Shown piece after piece: positions 29,682 through 37,493 of a DNA stretch of 64,000 nt. Source of the stretch: Thermomonas paludicola (GTDB taxonomy: Bacteria; Pseudomonadota; Gammaproteobacteria; Xanthomonadales; Xanthomonadaceae); contig NZ_CP093311.1 in assembly GCF_024498955.1 (NCBI RefSeq), forward strand, positions 2,356,001 to 2,420,000, written 5' to 3'. The notes below the pieces were generated by a model, which was not told where the DNA came from, searched no databases, and saw only the letters and a program-made list of their open reading frames with translations. The position numbers were made by a program, and so were the translations under genes. Numbering within the stretch: the stretch's first letter is position 1; each line of letters opens with the position of its first letter.

Positions 29682-31000
29682 GACAACACATCCATGTCGA
29701 TCCGCGTCATCGGCAAGCCGATGATGCCCACCGGCAATCCCTGCCCATCCGCATGAATCGCCAGCGCCTCGTGCGACCAATGCTGCACCACGTGTTGCTC
29801 CTGGGTACCGCGCGACAGGCCGATTGCAACGAAATACTCGCCGGCCTGCAGGCGCGGCATCTGGAACTCGAACCTGGCGCGATAACGTTCGCCCGCGTCA
29901 AGCTGCAACGACACCTCACGCATCGCCAGGAACGTGTTGTCGCCGAACAGCAGTTGCCCGGTCCGATCCTTCAAATAAAACCCGATGATCGGCGAACCGA
30001 AGGCCGCGCTGGCTTCGGCGACGATCTCCAGCGTGACCGCCTCGCCGCCCACCACGCAGGGCAATCGCCGCCCCTGCGCATCGAGCAGGGCGACATCCAC
30101 CAGCCGCGCCGTTCCTTCCCCGAAGCCGGCATCCCGCGCCGGATCGAAGACCGGGACGTGGATGTCGTTGCGCAGCGCGCTGCGCAGCAGCAGGTCCTCG
30201 CGAACGTCACGCGCGATCGCCTGCTTCGCTCCGGTCGCGCGCGTCCTGCGCGGCGCCTCCATGCCCTCGCGGTCGGCGACCAGCGACTCCAGGTAGGCGT
30301 CGCTGACTTCGCGCGCGCCGCCCGCCAGCCGCAGGCGCCCGCGATCCAGCCAGATCGCACGGTCGCACAGCGCATTCACCGCACCGGTGTCGTGGCTGAC
30401 GAACAACAGCGTGCCGCGCTGCTGGAACTCGCGCAGGAAGCGCATGCATTTCTGGGTGAAGTACGCGTCCCCCACCGCCAGTGCCTCATCGATGATCAGG
30501 AGATCGGCGTCCACATGCGCCATCACCGAAAACGCCAGCCGGAGCGCCATGCCGCTGGAATAGCTGCGCACCGGCTGGCGGATGAACTCGCCGATGTCGG
30601 CAAATGCCAGGATCGCCTCCAGCCTGGCATCCACGTCCGCGCGGGCCAGCCCGTGCAGCGCGGCGTTGAGATACACGTTCTCCAATCCGGTGAACTCCGG
30701 GTTGAATCCGCTGCCCAGCTCCAGCAGCGCGGCCACCCGCCCGTGCACGCGCACCTCGCCCTCGCTGGGCCGAAGCGTGCCGGCGATCAGCTGCAGCAGG
30801 GTCGATTTGCCCGAACCGTTGCGGCCGATGATGCCCAGGGTTTCGCCGCGACACACGTCCAGCTCCAAGTCGCGCAGCGCCCAGAATGCCTGCTGCTGGC
30901 GCGCCAGCCCAAGCAGCTCCAGCAACCGATGCCAGGGACGGGCGTACATCGCGTAGCGCTTGCCCAGTCCGCGCGCCTGGACGACCCGCTCAGAGCACAT
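29678..31000 (-). CDS. wzt: O-antigen ABC transporter ATP-binding protein with substrate-binding tail
   Basis: 440 residues. The ATPase domain (about 1-245) has Walker A GRNGSGKST near residue 60, a YSSGM signature in place of LSGGQ, and Walker B LLIIDEAL. The C-terminal extension (about 275-435) has the beta-sandwich pattern of Wzt carbohydrate-binding domains (VVGGEAVTLEI, IIGFYLKDRTGQLLFGDNT). In this class the tail recognises the finished glycan end before export. The ATG at 31000 was chosen; a TTG two codons upstream is possible. It overlaps wzm by 11 bases. Confidence 0.92.
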   Translation of the reverse strand: MCSERVVQARGLGKRYAMYARPWHRLLELLGLARQQQAFWALRDLELDVCRGETLGIIGRNGSGKSTLLQLIAGTLRPSEGEVRVHGRVAALLELGSGFNPEFTGLENVYLNAALHGLARADVDARLEAILAFADIGEFIRQPVRSYSSGMALRLAFSVMAHVDADLLIIDEALAVGDAYFTQKCMRFLREFQQRGTLLFVSHDTGAVNALCDRAIWLDRGRLRLAGGAREVSDAYLESLVADREGMEAPRRTRATGAKQAIARDVREDLLLRSALRNDIHVPVFDPARDAGFGEGTARLVDVALLDAQGRRLPCVVGGEAVTLEIVAEASAAFGSPIIGFYLKDRTGQLLFGDNTFLAMREVSLQLDAGERYRARFEFQMPRLQAGEYFVAIGLSRGTQEQHVVQHWSHEALAIHADGQGLPVGIIGLPMTRIDMDVLS

Positions 31001-31805
31001 CGGCAAACCCCGGGCTCAGCCGGTGGAACAGCGCATGCCCCAGCGCGCAGAACAGCAGCGCCACGGCGGAATACAGCGCAAGCAGCGGCCAGTCCGGCCA
31101 CAGCCCGAAGAACAGCACGCGGCGCAGCTGCTCGATGATCGTCGTGAGTGGATTGAGCTCGAACAGCCAGCGATAGCGCGCCGGCAGCGATGCCAACGGT
31201 ACCAGCGCCGACGACAGGAACAGCATGGCGGTGGTTACCGGCGCGGTCAGTTGGCCGATGTCGCGCAGGTACACGCCCAGCGCGCCCAGCGCCCACAGCA
31301 GGCCCAGCAGGAACGGCAGGAACGGCAGCAGCACCAGCGGCAGCGACAGCGCACTGAGCGGCGGCGGGCCACGCCAGATCAGCATGGCGCCCAGCAACAC
31401 CAGCAGGTTCATGCAGAACTGGAACAGCGCGCCGGCCAGCGCCGGCCACGGCAGGATGTCCAACGGAAACACCATGCGCGTGGCGTAGCTGGCACGCGAG
31501 ACGACCAGCGTCGGGGCTCGGGTCAGGCATTCGGCAAACAGGCCATGCACGGCCAGGCCCGCAAACAGCACCAGGGCAAAATCGTGCCAGTTGTCCACGC
31601 CCGGCCAGCGCGCCTTGAGCAGGTGGCCGAAGGCAAGCATGTACACGCCCAGCATCAGCAGCGGCGTCACCAGCGCCCACAGCAGGCCCAGCGCTGCGCC
31701 CCGGTAACGATCCAGCAGATCGCGCTTGGCAAGCTCCCACGCCAGCCACAGGTGCTGGCGCGTGGCCGGAATCGGCCCGGCGCTGGTTCGCGACGCACGC
31801 ATCAT
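30990..31805 (-). CDS. wzm: O-antigen ABC transporter permease
   Basis: 271-residue inner-membrane permease of the ABC-2 family, with about six hydrophobic segments (GLLWALVTPLLMLGVYML, LVLFAGLAVHGLFAE, LLVLLGAMLIW and later ones). N-terminal KRDLLDRYRGAALG is typical of Wzm/TagG. With Wzt it exports polymerised O-polysaccharide to the periplasm. It follows the HTH-CBS gene by 28 bp in the same direction. Confidence 0.92.
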   Translation of the reverse strand: MMRASRTSAGPIPATRQHLWLAWELAKRDLLDRYRGAALGLLWALVTPLLMLGVYMLAFGHLLKARWPGVDNWHDFALVLFAGLAVHGLFAECLTRAPTLVVSRASYATRMVFPLDILPWPALAGALFQFCMNLLVLLGAMLIWRGPPPLSALSLPLVLLPFLPFLLGLLWALGALGVYLRDIGQLTAPVTTAMLFLSSALVPLASLPARYRWLFELNPLTTIIEQLRRVLFFGLWPDWPLLALYSAVALLFCALGHALFHRLSPGFADVL

Positions 31806-31833
31806 TGATCCTTGCCGGCCCGGCCTGGCGACG

Positions 31834-32421
31834 TCACTGCACGCGCTGGCGCAGGTAATTGAGCAAGTCGATGCGGGTGACCAGGCCCAGGAAGCACTCG
31901 CCGTCCATCACGATGGCGACATGACCGCGATCGAACACCGGCAGCAGCGCCTCGATGGCAGCATGCACATCGACCTTGTCGAGACGGCTGACCATCGCAG
32001 TGGCGACCGGGTCGGCAAAGCGCGCTTCATCGCCGTACACGTGCAGCAGCACGTCGGACTCATCCAGCATGCCGACGATCCGCTCGCCCTCCAGCACCGG
32101 CAGCTGCGATACGTCATGCGCGCGCAGGCGCTGCCAAGCGGTGCTCAGCAGGTCGTCGGGGGCCACGGTCACCGTGTCATTCGCGGCGAACGGGCGCAGG
32201 ATCAGGTCACGAAGATCGCCAAACTGCCGCCGGGCGGGCTCCGCGGTGTGGTGCAGGGCGCTTTCCAGCCCGCGCCTGCCGGCGTCCACCCATGCGTCGA
32301 GCAGCGCTTCCGGCAGCTGCCACCGGGCGCCGGCCTCGGCCACCGTGGTTGCACCCTGAAGAATCTCCAGCACCAGCGCCATCTTGCGCTGCACCGGCCA
32401 CGTCTCGCCCATGTCACTCAT
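31834..32421 (-). CDS. HTH-like domain fused to a CBS (Bateman) pair
   Basis: 195 residues. Residues 1-60 (QRKMALVLEILQGATTVAEAGARW) look like the small helix-turn-helix of DUF1153/transposase-type proteins. Residues 70-195 form two CBS motifs (DVSQLPVLEGERIVGMLDESD and VAIVMDGECFLGLVTRIDLLNYLR, each read in parts). The CBS part resembles the C-terminal regulatory region of bacterial cystathionine beta-synthase, but no catalytic PLP domain is present. CBS pairs bind adenosyl ligands, so a ligand-controlled DNA- or protein-binding role is possible. It is first of a likely four-gene unit with wzm, wzt and the glycosyltransferase. Confidence 0.75.
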   Translation of the reverse strand: MSDMGETWPVQRKMALVLEILQGATTVAEAGARWQLPEALLDAWVDAGRRGLESALHHTAEPARRQFGDLRDLILRPFAANDTVTVAPDDLLSTAWQRLRAHDVSQLPVLEGERIVGMLDESDVLLHVYGDEARFADPVATAMVSRLDKVDVHAAIEALLPVFDRGHVAIVMDGECFLGLVTRIDLLNYLRQRVQ

Positions 32422-32545
32422 CGCCACGCCCGTCCACAGTCCCGATGCAGCGTAGCATCGACACGGGCCAGCGCGCCTCCGGAAACGTCTCGCCAGGAGG
32501 CGGGCGACGACGGCAGGCGAAGACGCCGGCGTCGCCCACGCGCAC

Positions 32546-32761
32546 TCAGTTGGCGCGTTCGTACATCTGCAGAAGTCGCTGTTTGGCCGCGAGTTTTTCA
32601 CGTTTCATCTGGCCCAGCGTGCTGTCGGCCACCGGCAATACGCCAAGCTCGGCATCCAGCACCTTCCGGTCAAGTTCGCGGTGCCGGTACAGCAACTGCC
32701 GGAATTCGCTGTTCGCCTTCATCAGTGCCTCGATTTCGGACTGCGGCTGTCTTTCGAACAT
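32546..32761 (-). CDS. YdcH-like DUF465 protein
   Basis: 71-residue, highly charged helical protein beginning MFERQPQSEIEALMKANSEF and continuing RHRELDRKVLDAE, then LGQMKREKLAAKQRLLQMYE. This is the DUF465/YdcH coiled-coil pattern. A strong GGAGG sits 7 bases upstream of the ATG, which fixes the start. Function unknown. It lies 143 bp downstream of the attenuator-like terminator at 32904-32930. Confidence 0.85.
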   Translation of the reverse strand: MFERQPQSEIEALMKANSEFRQLLYRHRELDRKVLDAELGVLPVADSTLGQMKREKLAAKQRLLQMYERAN

Positions 32762-32903
32762 GAAAACCTCCTGCCTGAACGATGCGCCGCGTCGCTGCGC
32801 GGTGCGGGGGGATGGCAGCGCGAGCTGCCAGGAATGACGCTGCCGGGCACCGCCCGGCGGCGAAACACGCGGGGCCGGCACAATGGCGGGCCCGGAAACG
32901 AAA

Positions 32904-32930
32904 ACGCCCCGGCACGAAGGCACGGGGCGT
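32904..32930 (-). terminator. Intrinsic terminator or attenuator
   Basis: Stem ACGCCCCG/CGGGGCGT (32904-32911 with 32923-32930), loop of 11 bases. On the minus strand it is followed by TTTTCGTTT. It lies 36 bp beyond the stop of the leader-like reading frame. Confidence 0.7.
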
Positions 32931-32965
32931 CACGGATGTTGCAACGAATGCGGCGGCGGGATGCG

Positions 32966-33076
32966 TCATCCACCGGCCGCTGCCGCGATCCTGGCTTGCG
33001 GCGGCGTTCTCCGGGTTGTCGAACGGGTCATGCATCGGCCGGTCTCCGGCCAGATGGTGGTGGTGATTGGAACCAT
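32966..33076 (-). CDS. Candidate leader peptide rich in Thr/Ile codons
   Basis: 36-codon reading frame starting MVPITTTIWPETG, with ATC ACC ACC ACC ATC near its start. A promoter lies 11 bases upstream and a terminator downstream, the layout of amino-acid attenuators such as thrL. The same run read one frame over gives four His codons, but that frame has no ATG. The only gene downstream on this strand is the YdcH-like gene, so the regulated operon appears to be missing. Confidence 0.4.
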   Translation of the reverse strand: MVPITTTIWPETGRCMTRSTTRRTPPQARIAAAAGG

Positions 33077-33087
33077 CTGGGTATTCG

Positions 33088-33116
33088 ACCCTACGCCTGC
33101 GTGCAGGGCTTGGCAA
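33088..33116 (-). promoter_or_regulatory. Promoter of the leader-like unit
   Basis: On the minus strand TTGCCA (33111-33116), a 17-bp spacer and TAGGGT (33088-33093), ending 11 bases before the leader ATG. The -35 is part of a CTTGGCAA/TTGCCAAG inverted repeat with a 24-base loop downstream of the OmpA-type gene. Confidence 0.5.
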
Positions 33117-33181
33117 GTGTCGTGAATGAACTATTCAGGCAATTGCCAAGACCGGCAGGATTATCGTAGATGATTGATTAT

Positions 33182-34444
33182 TCAAGGGTTATTCGGAACG
33201 AATATGTCGACCCTGCGGTTCTTGGCGCGGCCTGCAGCGGTCTTGTTGTCGGCCACCGGCTCGCTGGCTCCCTTGCCCTGCGCATCGACGCGTGAACGCG
33301 CCAGACCCGCAGCCACCAGGCTGGCGCGCACCTGCTGCGCGCGCTTCTCGGACAAGGCCTGGTTGGACGCCGCCGTGCCCTGGCTGTCGGTATGCGCCCG
33401 CACCTGCACCGCGCCGCCGGGCAGCGCGCTCAAATAAATGCCCAACGCCTTGAGGCTGTCTGCTGCGGCGCGGGTCAGCTGCGCCTGCCCGGAGGCGAAG
33501 GCATCGCCGCTCAAGGTGAACACATCACCGCGCGCGTCGCGTCGCACTGGCGGCAATTTCGCCCCGGCCACCAGTTCGGCCTCCTTGCGCGCCAGCGCCG
33601 CCTCCTTTTCACGCGCCGCATCCACCTTGCCCTGCTGCTCCACTTGGGCACCGTCCAACGCGGCTTCGGCTTGCTCGGCCTGCACCCGCAGGCGCGCGGC
33701 CTCCTCGGCCTGCAGTTGCGCCTGGATGCGCATGCGCTCGGCCTCGGCACGGGCGCGATCGGCATCACGGCGGCTGGCTTCGACCAGCAGCTCGCTGCGC
33801 TCGCGATCCAGCCGATCCAGTTCGCGCCGTGCTGCTTCAATGCGGGCCGCCTGCTCGGCGATGCCGACGCGACGCTCGGCCTGCACCAAGGCAGCCGGCA
33901 GGTTGCGGCGGCTGACCGTGGCCAGCGTGGCCAGCGCCTGCCGCGCCTGCAGGCGCTCGTATTGCGCGAACGGGTTCAGCCGCGCATCGGCGTCCAGCGC
34001 CAGCAACCGCTGCTCCGGCGCGCCGGCCGGCGCCGGGAAATCCAGCGGGTCGGCCAGGCTCGTGCCCGGCTCCATCTGCAGCCGCGCCTGCAGGTCGGCC
34101 ACTTCGGCCTGCTTCTGCAGGAATTCGGCACGGGTGCGTTCGGCGCTGCTGCGCACCCGGGCGAGGTCGGCGGCAGCGGCGGCGGCCAGCGCGGCATCGC
34201 GGGCCTCGTCACTGCGACCGCGCGCCATCGCTGCCTGTGCACTTTGCAGCGCACTGCGTGCCGCGTTCAGGGCCTCCGCTGCGTACTGGTCGGCATCGGC
34301 GGCCTCGGCGCGCGTCACCGCCTGCTGCGCAGCAGCCAGCTCGGCGGTCGGTGGCGGCAAGCTGGCGCAGCCCGCAAGCAGCAGCGTGCAACCGAGGGCA
34401 GGGGCATACAGGGCGATACGGAAGTGTGCGAAGCTTTGGCGCAT
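33182..34444 (-). CDS. OmpA-family lipoprotein with DUF4398-like coiled coil
   Basis: 420 residues. The signal peptide ends in the lipobox LLLAGC near residue 25. A long Ala/Glu/Arg-rich coiled coil covers about 35-280 (repeated AEADRARAEAERM-type heptads; the N-terminal part resembles DUF4398). The C-terminal OmpA domain (about 300-420) has FTLSGDAFASGQAQL, VRAHTDSQGTAASNQALSEKRA (in two parts) and NRRVDIFV, which bind peptidoglycan. It is a likely outer-membrane lipoprotein tethering the cell wall. Divergent from pilU. Confidence 0.88.
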   Translation of the reverse strand: MRQSFAHFRIALYAPALGCTLLLAGCASLPPPTAELAAAQQAVTRAEAADADQYAAEALNAARSALQSAQAAMARGRSDEARDAALAAAAAADLARVRSSAERTRAEFLQKQAEVADLQARLQMEPGTSLADPLDFPAPAGAPEQRLLALDADARLNPFAQYERLQARQALATLATVSRRNLPAALVQAERRVGIAEQAARIEAARRELDRLDRERSELLVEASRRDADRARAEAERMRIQAQLQAEEAARLRVQAEQAEAALDGAQVEQQGKVDAAREKEAALARKEAELVAGAKLPPVRRDARGDVFTLSGDAFASGQAQLTRAAADSLKALGIYLSALPGGAVQVRAHTDSQGTAASNQALSEKRAQQVRASLVAAGLARSRVDAQGKGASEPVADNKTAAGRAKNRRVDIFVPNNP

Positions 34445-34534
34445 GGGAGGTCACGGCTCAGCGAATGGGTCGGGATCATTGTGAGAAGCCGCTGCCGGCG
34501 ATGCAACGCCGGGATGCGCAGCAAGGGGAACACC

Positions 34535-35641
34535 ATGGATATCACCCACTTCTTCAAGCTGATGGCGGACAAGGACGCCTCGGACATGTTCCTGTCCACC
34601 GGTGCGCCGGTGAACATCAAGATCGAAGGCGTGCTGCAGCCGATGAGCGACAAGCCGCTCACCGCCGGCGAATGCCGGGACATCGCCTACGGGCTGATGG
34701 ACACGGCGCAGGTGGCCGAGTTCGAGCGCGAGAAAGAGCTGAACATGGCGATCTCGGTGCCCGGCAGCGGCCGCTTCCGCGTCAACGTGTTCCAGCAGCG
34801 CGGCGAAGTCGGCATGGTGATCCGTACCATCCGCAGCATCATCCCCAGCATCGAGGAACTGCAGCTGCCGCTGGTGCTGAAGGACATCATCATGGCGCCG
34901 CGCGGGCTGGTGCTGATCGTCGGTTCAACCGGCTCCGGCAAGTCCACCACGCTGGCGTCGATGATCGACCATCGCAACAGCACCAGCACCGGTCATATCC
35001 TGACCATCGAAGACCCGATCGAATACCTGCACCGGCACAAGCTGTCGGTGGTCAACCAGCGCGAGGTCGGGCTGGACACGCACAGCTTCCACGCCGCCCT
35101 GAAGAACGCGATGCGCGAGGCGCCGGACGTGATCCTGATCGGCGAAATCCGCGACGCGCAGACGATGGAGGCGGCGATCGCGTTCGCCGAAACCGGCCAC
35201 ATCTGCCTGGCCACGCTGCACTCCAACAACGCCGACCAGACCATCGAGCGCATTCTCAATTTCTTCCCCGAAGGTGCGCACAAGAACGTGCTGATGAACC
35301 TCGCGCTGAACCTCAAGGCGGTGATCAGCCAGCGCCTGGTGCTGGGCATGGACGGCCGCCGCATGCCGGCCACCGAGGTGCTGATCAACACGCCGATGAT
35401 CCGCGACCTGCTGCGTCGCGGGCAGGTGCACGAAATCAAGATGGCCATGGAAGACTCGCTGCAGGAAGGCATGCAGAGTTTCGACCAGTGCCTGTTCCGG
35501 CTGCACAAGGACGGCAGGATCGAGCTCGAGGAGGCATTGAAGGCGGCCGACTCGCGCGATGGCCTGGCGCTCAAATTCCGCCTGTCGGAAGGCGCCGCCG
35601 GCGATCACGACCCTTACGCGGACGTGTTCGCCACGCACTGA
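34535..35641 (+). CDS. pilU: Type IV pilus retraction ATPase PilU
   Basis: 368-residue hexameric ATPase acting with PilT in pilus retraction (twitching). It has Walker A GSTGSGKSTTLASM near residue 130, an Asp-box ILTIEDPIEYLH, Walker B LIGEIRDAQTM and the His-box TGHICLATLHSNN. PilU rather than PilT is indicated by the ISVPGSGRFRVNVFQQRGEVG segment and the longer C-terminal tail. AAGGGG precedes the ATG. No pilT is adjacent, although the two are usually neighbours. Confidence 0.94.
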   Translation: MDITHFFKLMADKDASDMFLSTGAPVNIKIEGVLQPMSDKPLTAGECRDIAYGLMDTAQVAEFEREKELNMAISVPGSGRFRVNVFQQRGEVGMVIRTIRSIIPSIEELQLPLVLKDIIMAPRGLVLIVGSTGSGKSTTLASMIDHRNSTSTGHILTIEDPIEYLHRHKLSVVNQREVGLDTHSFHAALKNAMREAPDVILIGEIRDAQTMEAAIAFAETGHICLATLHSNNADQTIERILNFFPEGAHKNVLMNLALNLKAVISQRLVLGMDGRRMPATEVLINTPMIRDLLRRGQVHEIKMAMEDSLQEGMQSFDQCLFRLHKDGRIELEEALKAADSRDGLALKFRLSEGAAGDHDPYADVFATH

Positions 35642-35663
35642 ACGGCAGAAAGGGGGCGGGGAA

Positions 35664-36362
35664 TCAAGCCTGCTTGATTCCCACTCCATCCCCTTTCGGG
35701 CTGTGCGCGGGGGCGTCGGGCTGCCGTTCCGGGCGCGCCGCATCGAACGCCGGCAGTGCCAGGCAGGCCGATTCGATGCGCGCAAGCGTGGGGTAGCAGG
35801 ACATGTCCATGCCAAACCGGCGCGCGTTGTAGATCTGCGGAATCAGGCAGCAGTCGGCCACGGTGGGCGCGTTGCCTTCGCAGAATTCGCCAGTGGAGGG
35901 ATGCCCGTCCAGCAGCGTCTCCGCCGCGCGGAAACCGTCGTCGATCCAGTGCTTCACCCATTGATCGCGCTCTGGCTGCGGCACGTTCCATTCGTGTTCG
36001 AAATACTGCAGCACGCGCAGGTTGTTGAGCGGATGCACCTCGCAGGCGACCAGCTGGGCCAGCGCGCGCACGCGCTGGCGCTCGCGCGCGGTCGCCGGCA
36101 GCAGCGCCGGCGTCGGCCAGACTTCGTCCAGGTATTCCAGGATCGCCAGCGACTGGCTCAACCGGCGCTGCCCGTGCCCAAGCGTCGGCACCAACTGCTG
36201 CGGATTGACCTGCCGATAGGCGTCCGAATGTTGCTGCCCGCCATCCTGCACCAGGTGCACCGGCACGATGTCGTAGGCCAGCCCTTTCAGGTTGAGGCCG
36301 ATGCGGACGCGGTACGCCGCACTGGAACGCCAGTAGGAATACAGCCTCAGCGATTCGCTCAT
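35664..36362 (-). CDS. maiA: Maleylacetoacetate isomerase (zeta-class glutathione transferase)
   Basis: 232-residue zeta-class GST that isomerises maleylacetoacetate to fumarylacetoacetate in tyrosine breakdown. The glutathione-site motif YSYWRSSAAYRVRIGLNL lies at residues 8-25, followed by QLVPTL and QSLAILEYLDE. The C-terminal domain has CLIPQIYNARRFG. It follows fahA by 79 bp on the same strand, so the two probably share the operator-bearing promoter at 37451-37478. Convergent with pilU. Confidence 0.93.
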   Translation of the reverse strand: MSESLRLYSYWRSSAAYRVRIGLNLKGLAYDIVPVHLVQDGGQQHSDAYRQVNPQQLVPTLGHGQRRLSQSLAILEYLDEVWPTPALLPATARERQRVRALAQLVACEVHPLNNLRVLQYFEHEWNVPQPERDQWVKHWIDDGFRAAETLLDGHPSTGEFCEGNAPTVADCCLIPQIYNARRFGMDMSCYPTLARIESACLALPAFDAARPERQPDAPAHSPKGDGVGIKQA

Positions 36363-36441
36363 GCGGTCACCATAGCGCGTCGCACGCGTGGCGCGAAAGA
36401 CCGTTCACCATGCTGGTTCAACCGCCCGCCCGGGCAGCCCG

Positions 36442-37431
36442 TCACGGGACAGGCTGCTGCTCGATGCGCTGTTCGATGGCACCGAACACGTCGTTGCCGG
36501 CGTGATCCAGCATCTGGATGCGCACGGTGTCGCCGAACTTCATGAAGGGCGTGCTGGGTTTGCCATCGCGCAGGGTTTCCACCGTGCGCCGCTCGGCGAA
36601 GCAGGATGCCCCCAGCGAAGTGTCTTCGTTGGCCACCGTGCCCGAGCCGACAATCGTGCCGGCAGACAGCGGCCGGGTTCGCGCCGCGTGGGCCACCAGC
36701 TGGGCAAAATCGAACTGCATGTCCACGCCGGCTTCCGGCGCGCCGAACCACTCCCCGTTGACATGGGTGAGCATCGGCAAGTGCACCTTGTTGCCCTGCC
36801 ACGCGTCGCCCAGTTCATCCGGGGTCGCCAACACCGGGCTCAGCGCGCTGCGCGGCTTGGACTGCAGGAAGCCGAAGCCCTTGGCCAGTTCCGGCGGGAT
36901 CAGGTTGCGCAGCGACACATCGTTGACCAGGCCGATCAGCTGGATATGCGCCGCCGCCTGCTCCGGCGTGACGGCCATGGGCACGTCGTCGGTGACGATC
37001 ACGATCTCCGCTTCCAGATCGATGCCGTAGTCCTCGCTGACCACCTTGACCGGGTCGCGCGGGCCGAGGAAACCGGCACTGACCGCCTGGTACATCAGCG
37101 GATCAACATAAAAGCTTTCCGGCACCAGCGCGCCGCGCGCGCGACGGACGCGCTCGACATGCGGCAGGTAGGCGCTGCCATCCACGAATTCATACGCGCG
37201 CGGCAGCGGCGCCGCCAAGGCATGCATGTCCAGATCGAATGCACCCGGCGCCGAGCCGTCGTTGAGTGCCTCCGACAAGCCGTTGAGGCGCGGCGCGGTG
37301 TTTTCCCAGTCTTCCAGCGCCTGCTGCAGGGTCGATGCGATCCCGCTGGCACGCACCGCCCGCTTGAGGTCGCGTGAGACCACGATCAGGGTGCCGTCGC
37401 GCCCGCCTTCCTTGAGTGAACCCAGCTTCAT
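36442..37431 (-). CDS. fahA: Fumarylacetoacetate hydrolase
   Basis: 329-residue enzyme splitting fumarylacetoacetate into fumarate and acetoacetate, the last step of tyrosine degradation. It begins MKLGSLKEGGRDGTLIVVSRDL. Metal and catalytic regions are YGIDLEAEIVIVTDDVP near residue 140, NDVSLRNLIPPELAKGFGF near 190, and AGTIVGSGTVANED near 265. It is first gene of the fahA-maiA unit. The acetoacetate product can be activated by the CoA-transferase at 24-25 kb. Confidence 0.95.
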   Translation of the reverse strand: MKLGSLKEGGRDGTLIVVSRDLKRAVRASGIASTLQQALEDWENTAPRLNGLSEALNDGSAPGAFDLDMHALAAPLPRAYEFVDGSAYLPHVERVRRARGALVPESFYVDPLMYQAVSAGFLGPRDPVKVVSEDYGIDLEAEIVIVTDDVPMAVTPEQAAAHIQLIGLVNDVSLRNLIPPELAKGFGFLQSKPRSALSPVLATPDELGDAWQGNKVHLPMLTHVNGEWFGAPEAGVDMQFDFAQLVAHAARTRPLSAGTIVGSGTVANEDTSLGASCFAERRTVETLRDGKPSTPFMKFGDTVRIQMLDHAGNDVFGAIEQRIEQQPVP

Positions 37432-37450
37432 CGCACCCTCGCAGCGTCAT

Positions 37451-37478
37451 TCAATATTGTTGCAATTGTAACGATCAA
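37451..37478 (-). promoter_or_regulatory. fahA promoter with MarR-type operator in the spacer
   Basis: On the minus strand TTGATC (37473-37478), 16 bp, TATTGA (37451-37456). The spacer contains GTTACAATTGCAAC (37459-37472), a one-mismatch palindrome equal to the perfect GTTGCAATTGCAAC at the hpd promoter except for one base. Confidence 0.65.
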
Positions 37479-37493
37479 AGCAGCCGCACTGCA

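Larger units (their letters stand above)
32762..33181 (-). other. 420-bp spacer with an attenuator-like unit
   Basis: Gene-poor stretch between the OmpA-type gene and the YdcH-like gene. On the minus strand it holds, in order: a promoter (33088-33116), a short Thr/Ile-rich leader reading frame (32966-33076), a hairpin overlapping the leader start (arms CCAGATGGT/ACCATCTGG), a GGCCGG/CCGGCC hairpin, and an intrinsic terminator (32904-32930). About 140 bp of plain GC-rich sequence follow before the YdcH-like gene. Confidence 0.55.

Noticed and set aside
27471-29780. Longer form of the two-domain glycosyltransferase starting at 29780
   Set aside because: It would overlap wzt by about 100 bases; the GTG at 29681 overlaps the wzt stop by four bases, the pattern used throughout this window.
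32670-33116. Minus-strand frame with four consecutive His codons, as in a his-operon leader
   Set aside because: This frame has no ATG before the His codons; its only start, a TTG, lies in the -35 box of the proposed promoter. The Thr/Ile frame starts with an ATG right behind the promoter, so it was preferred.
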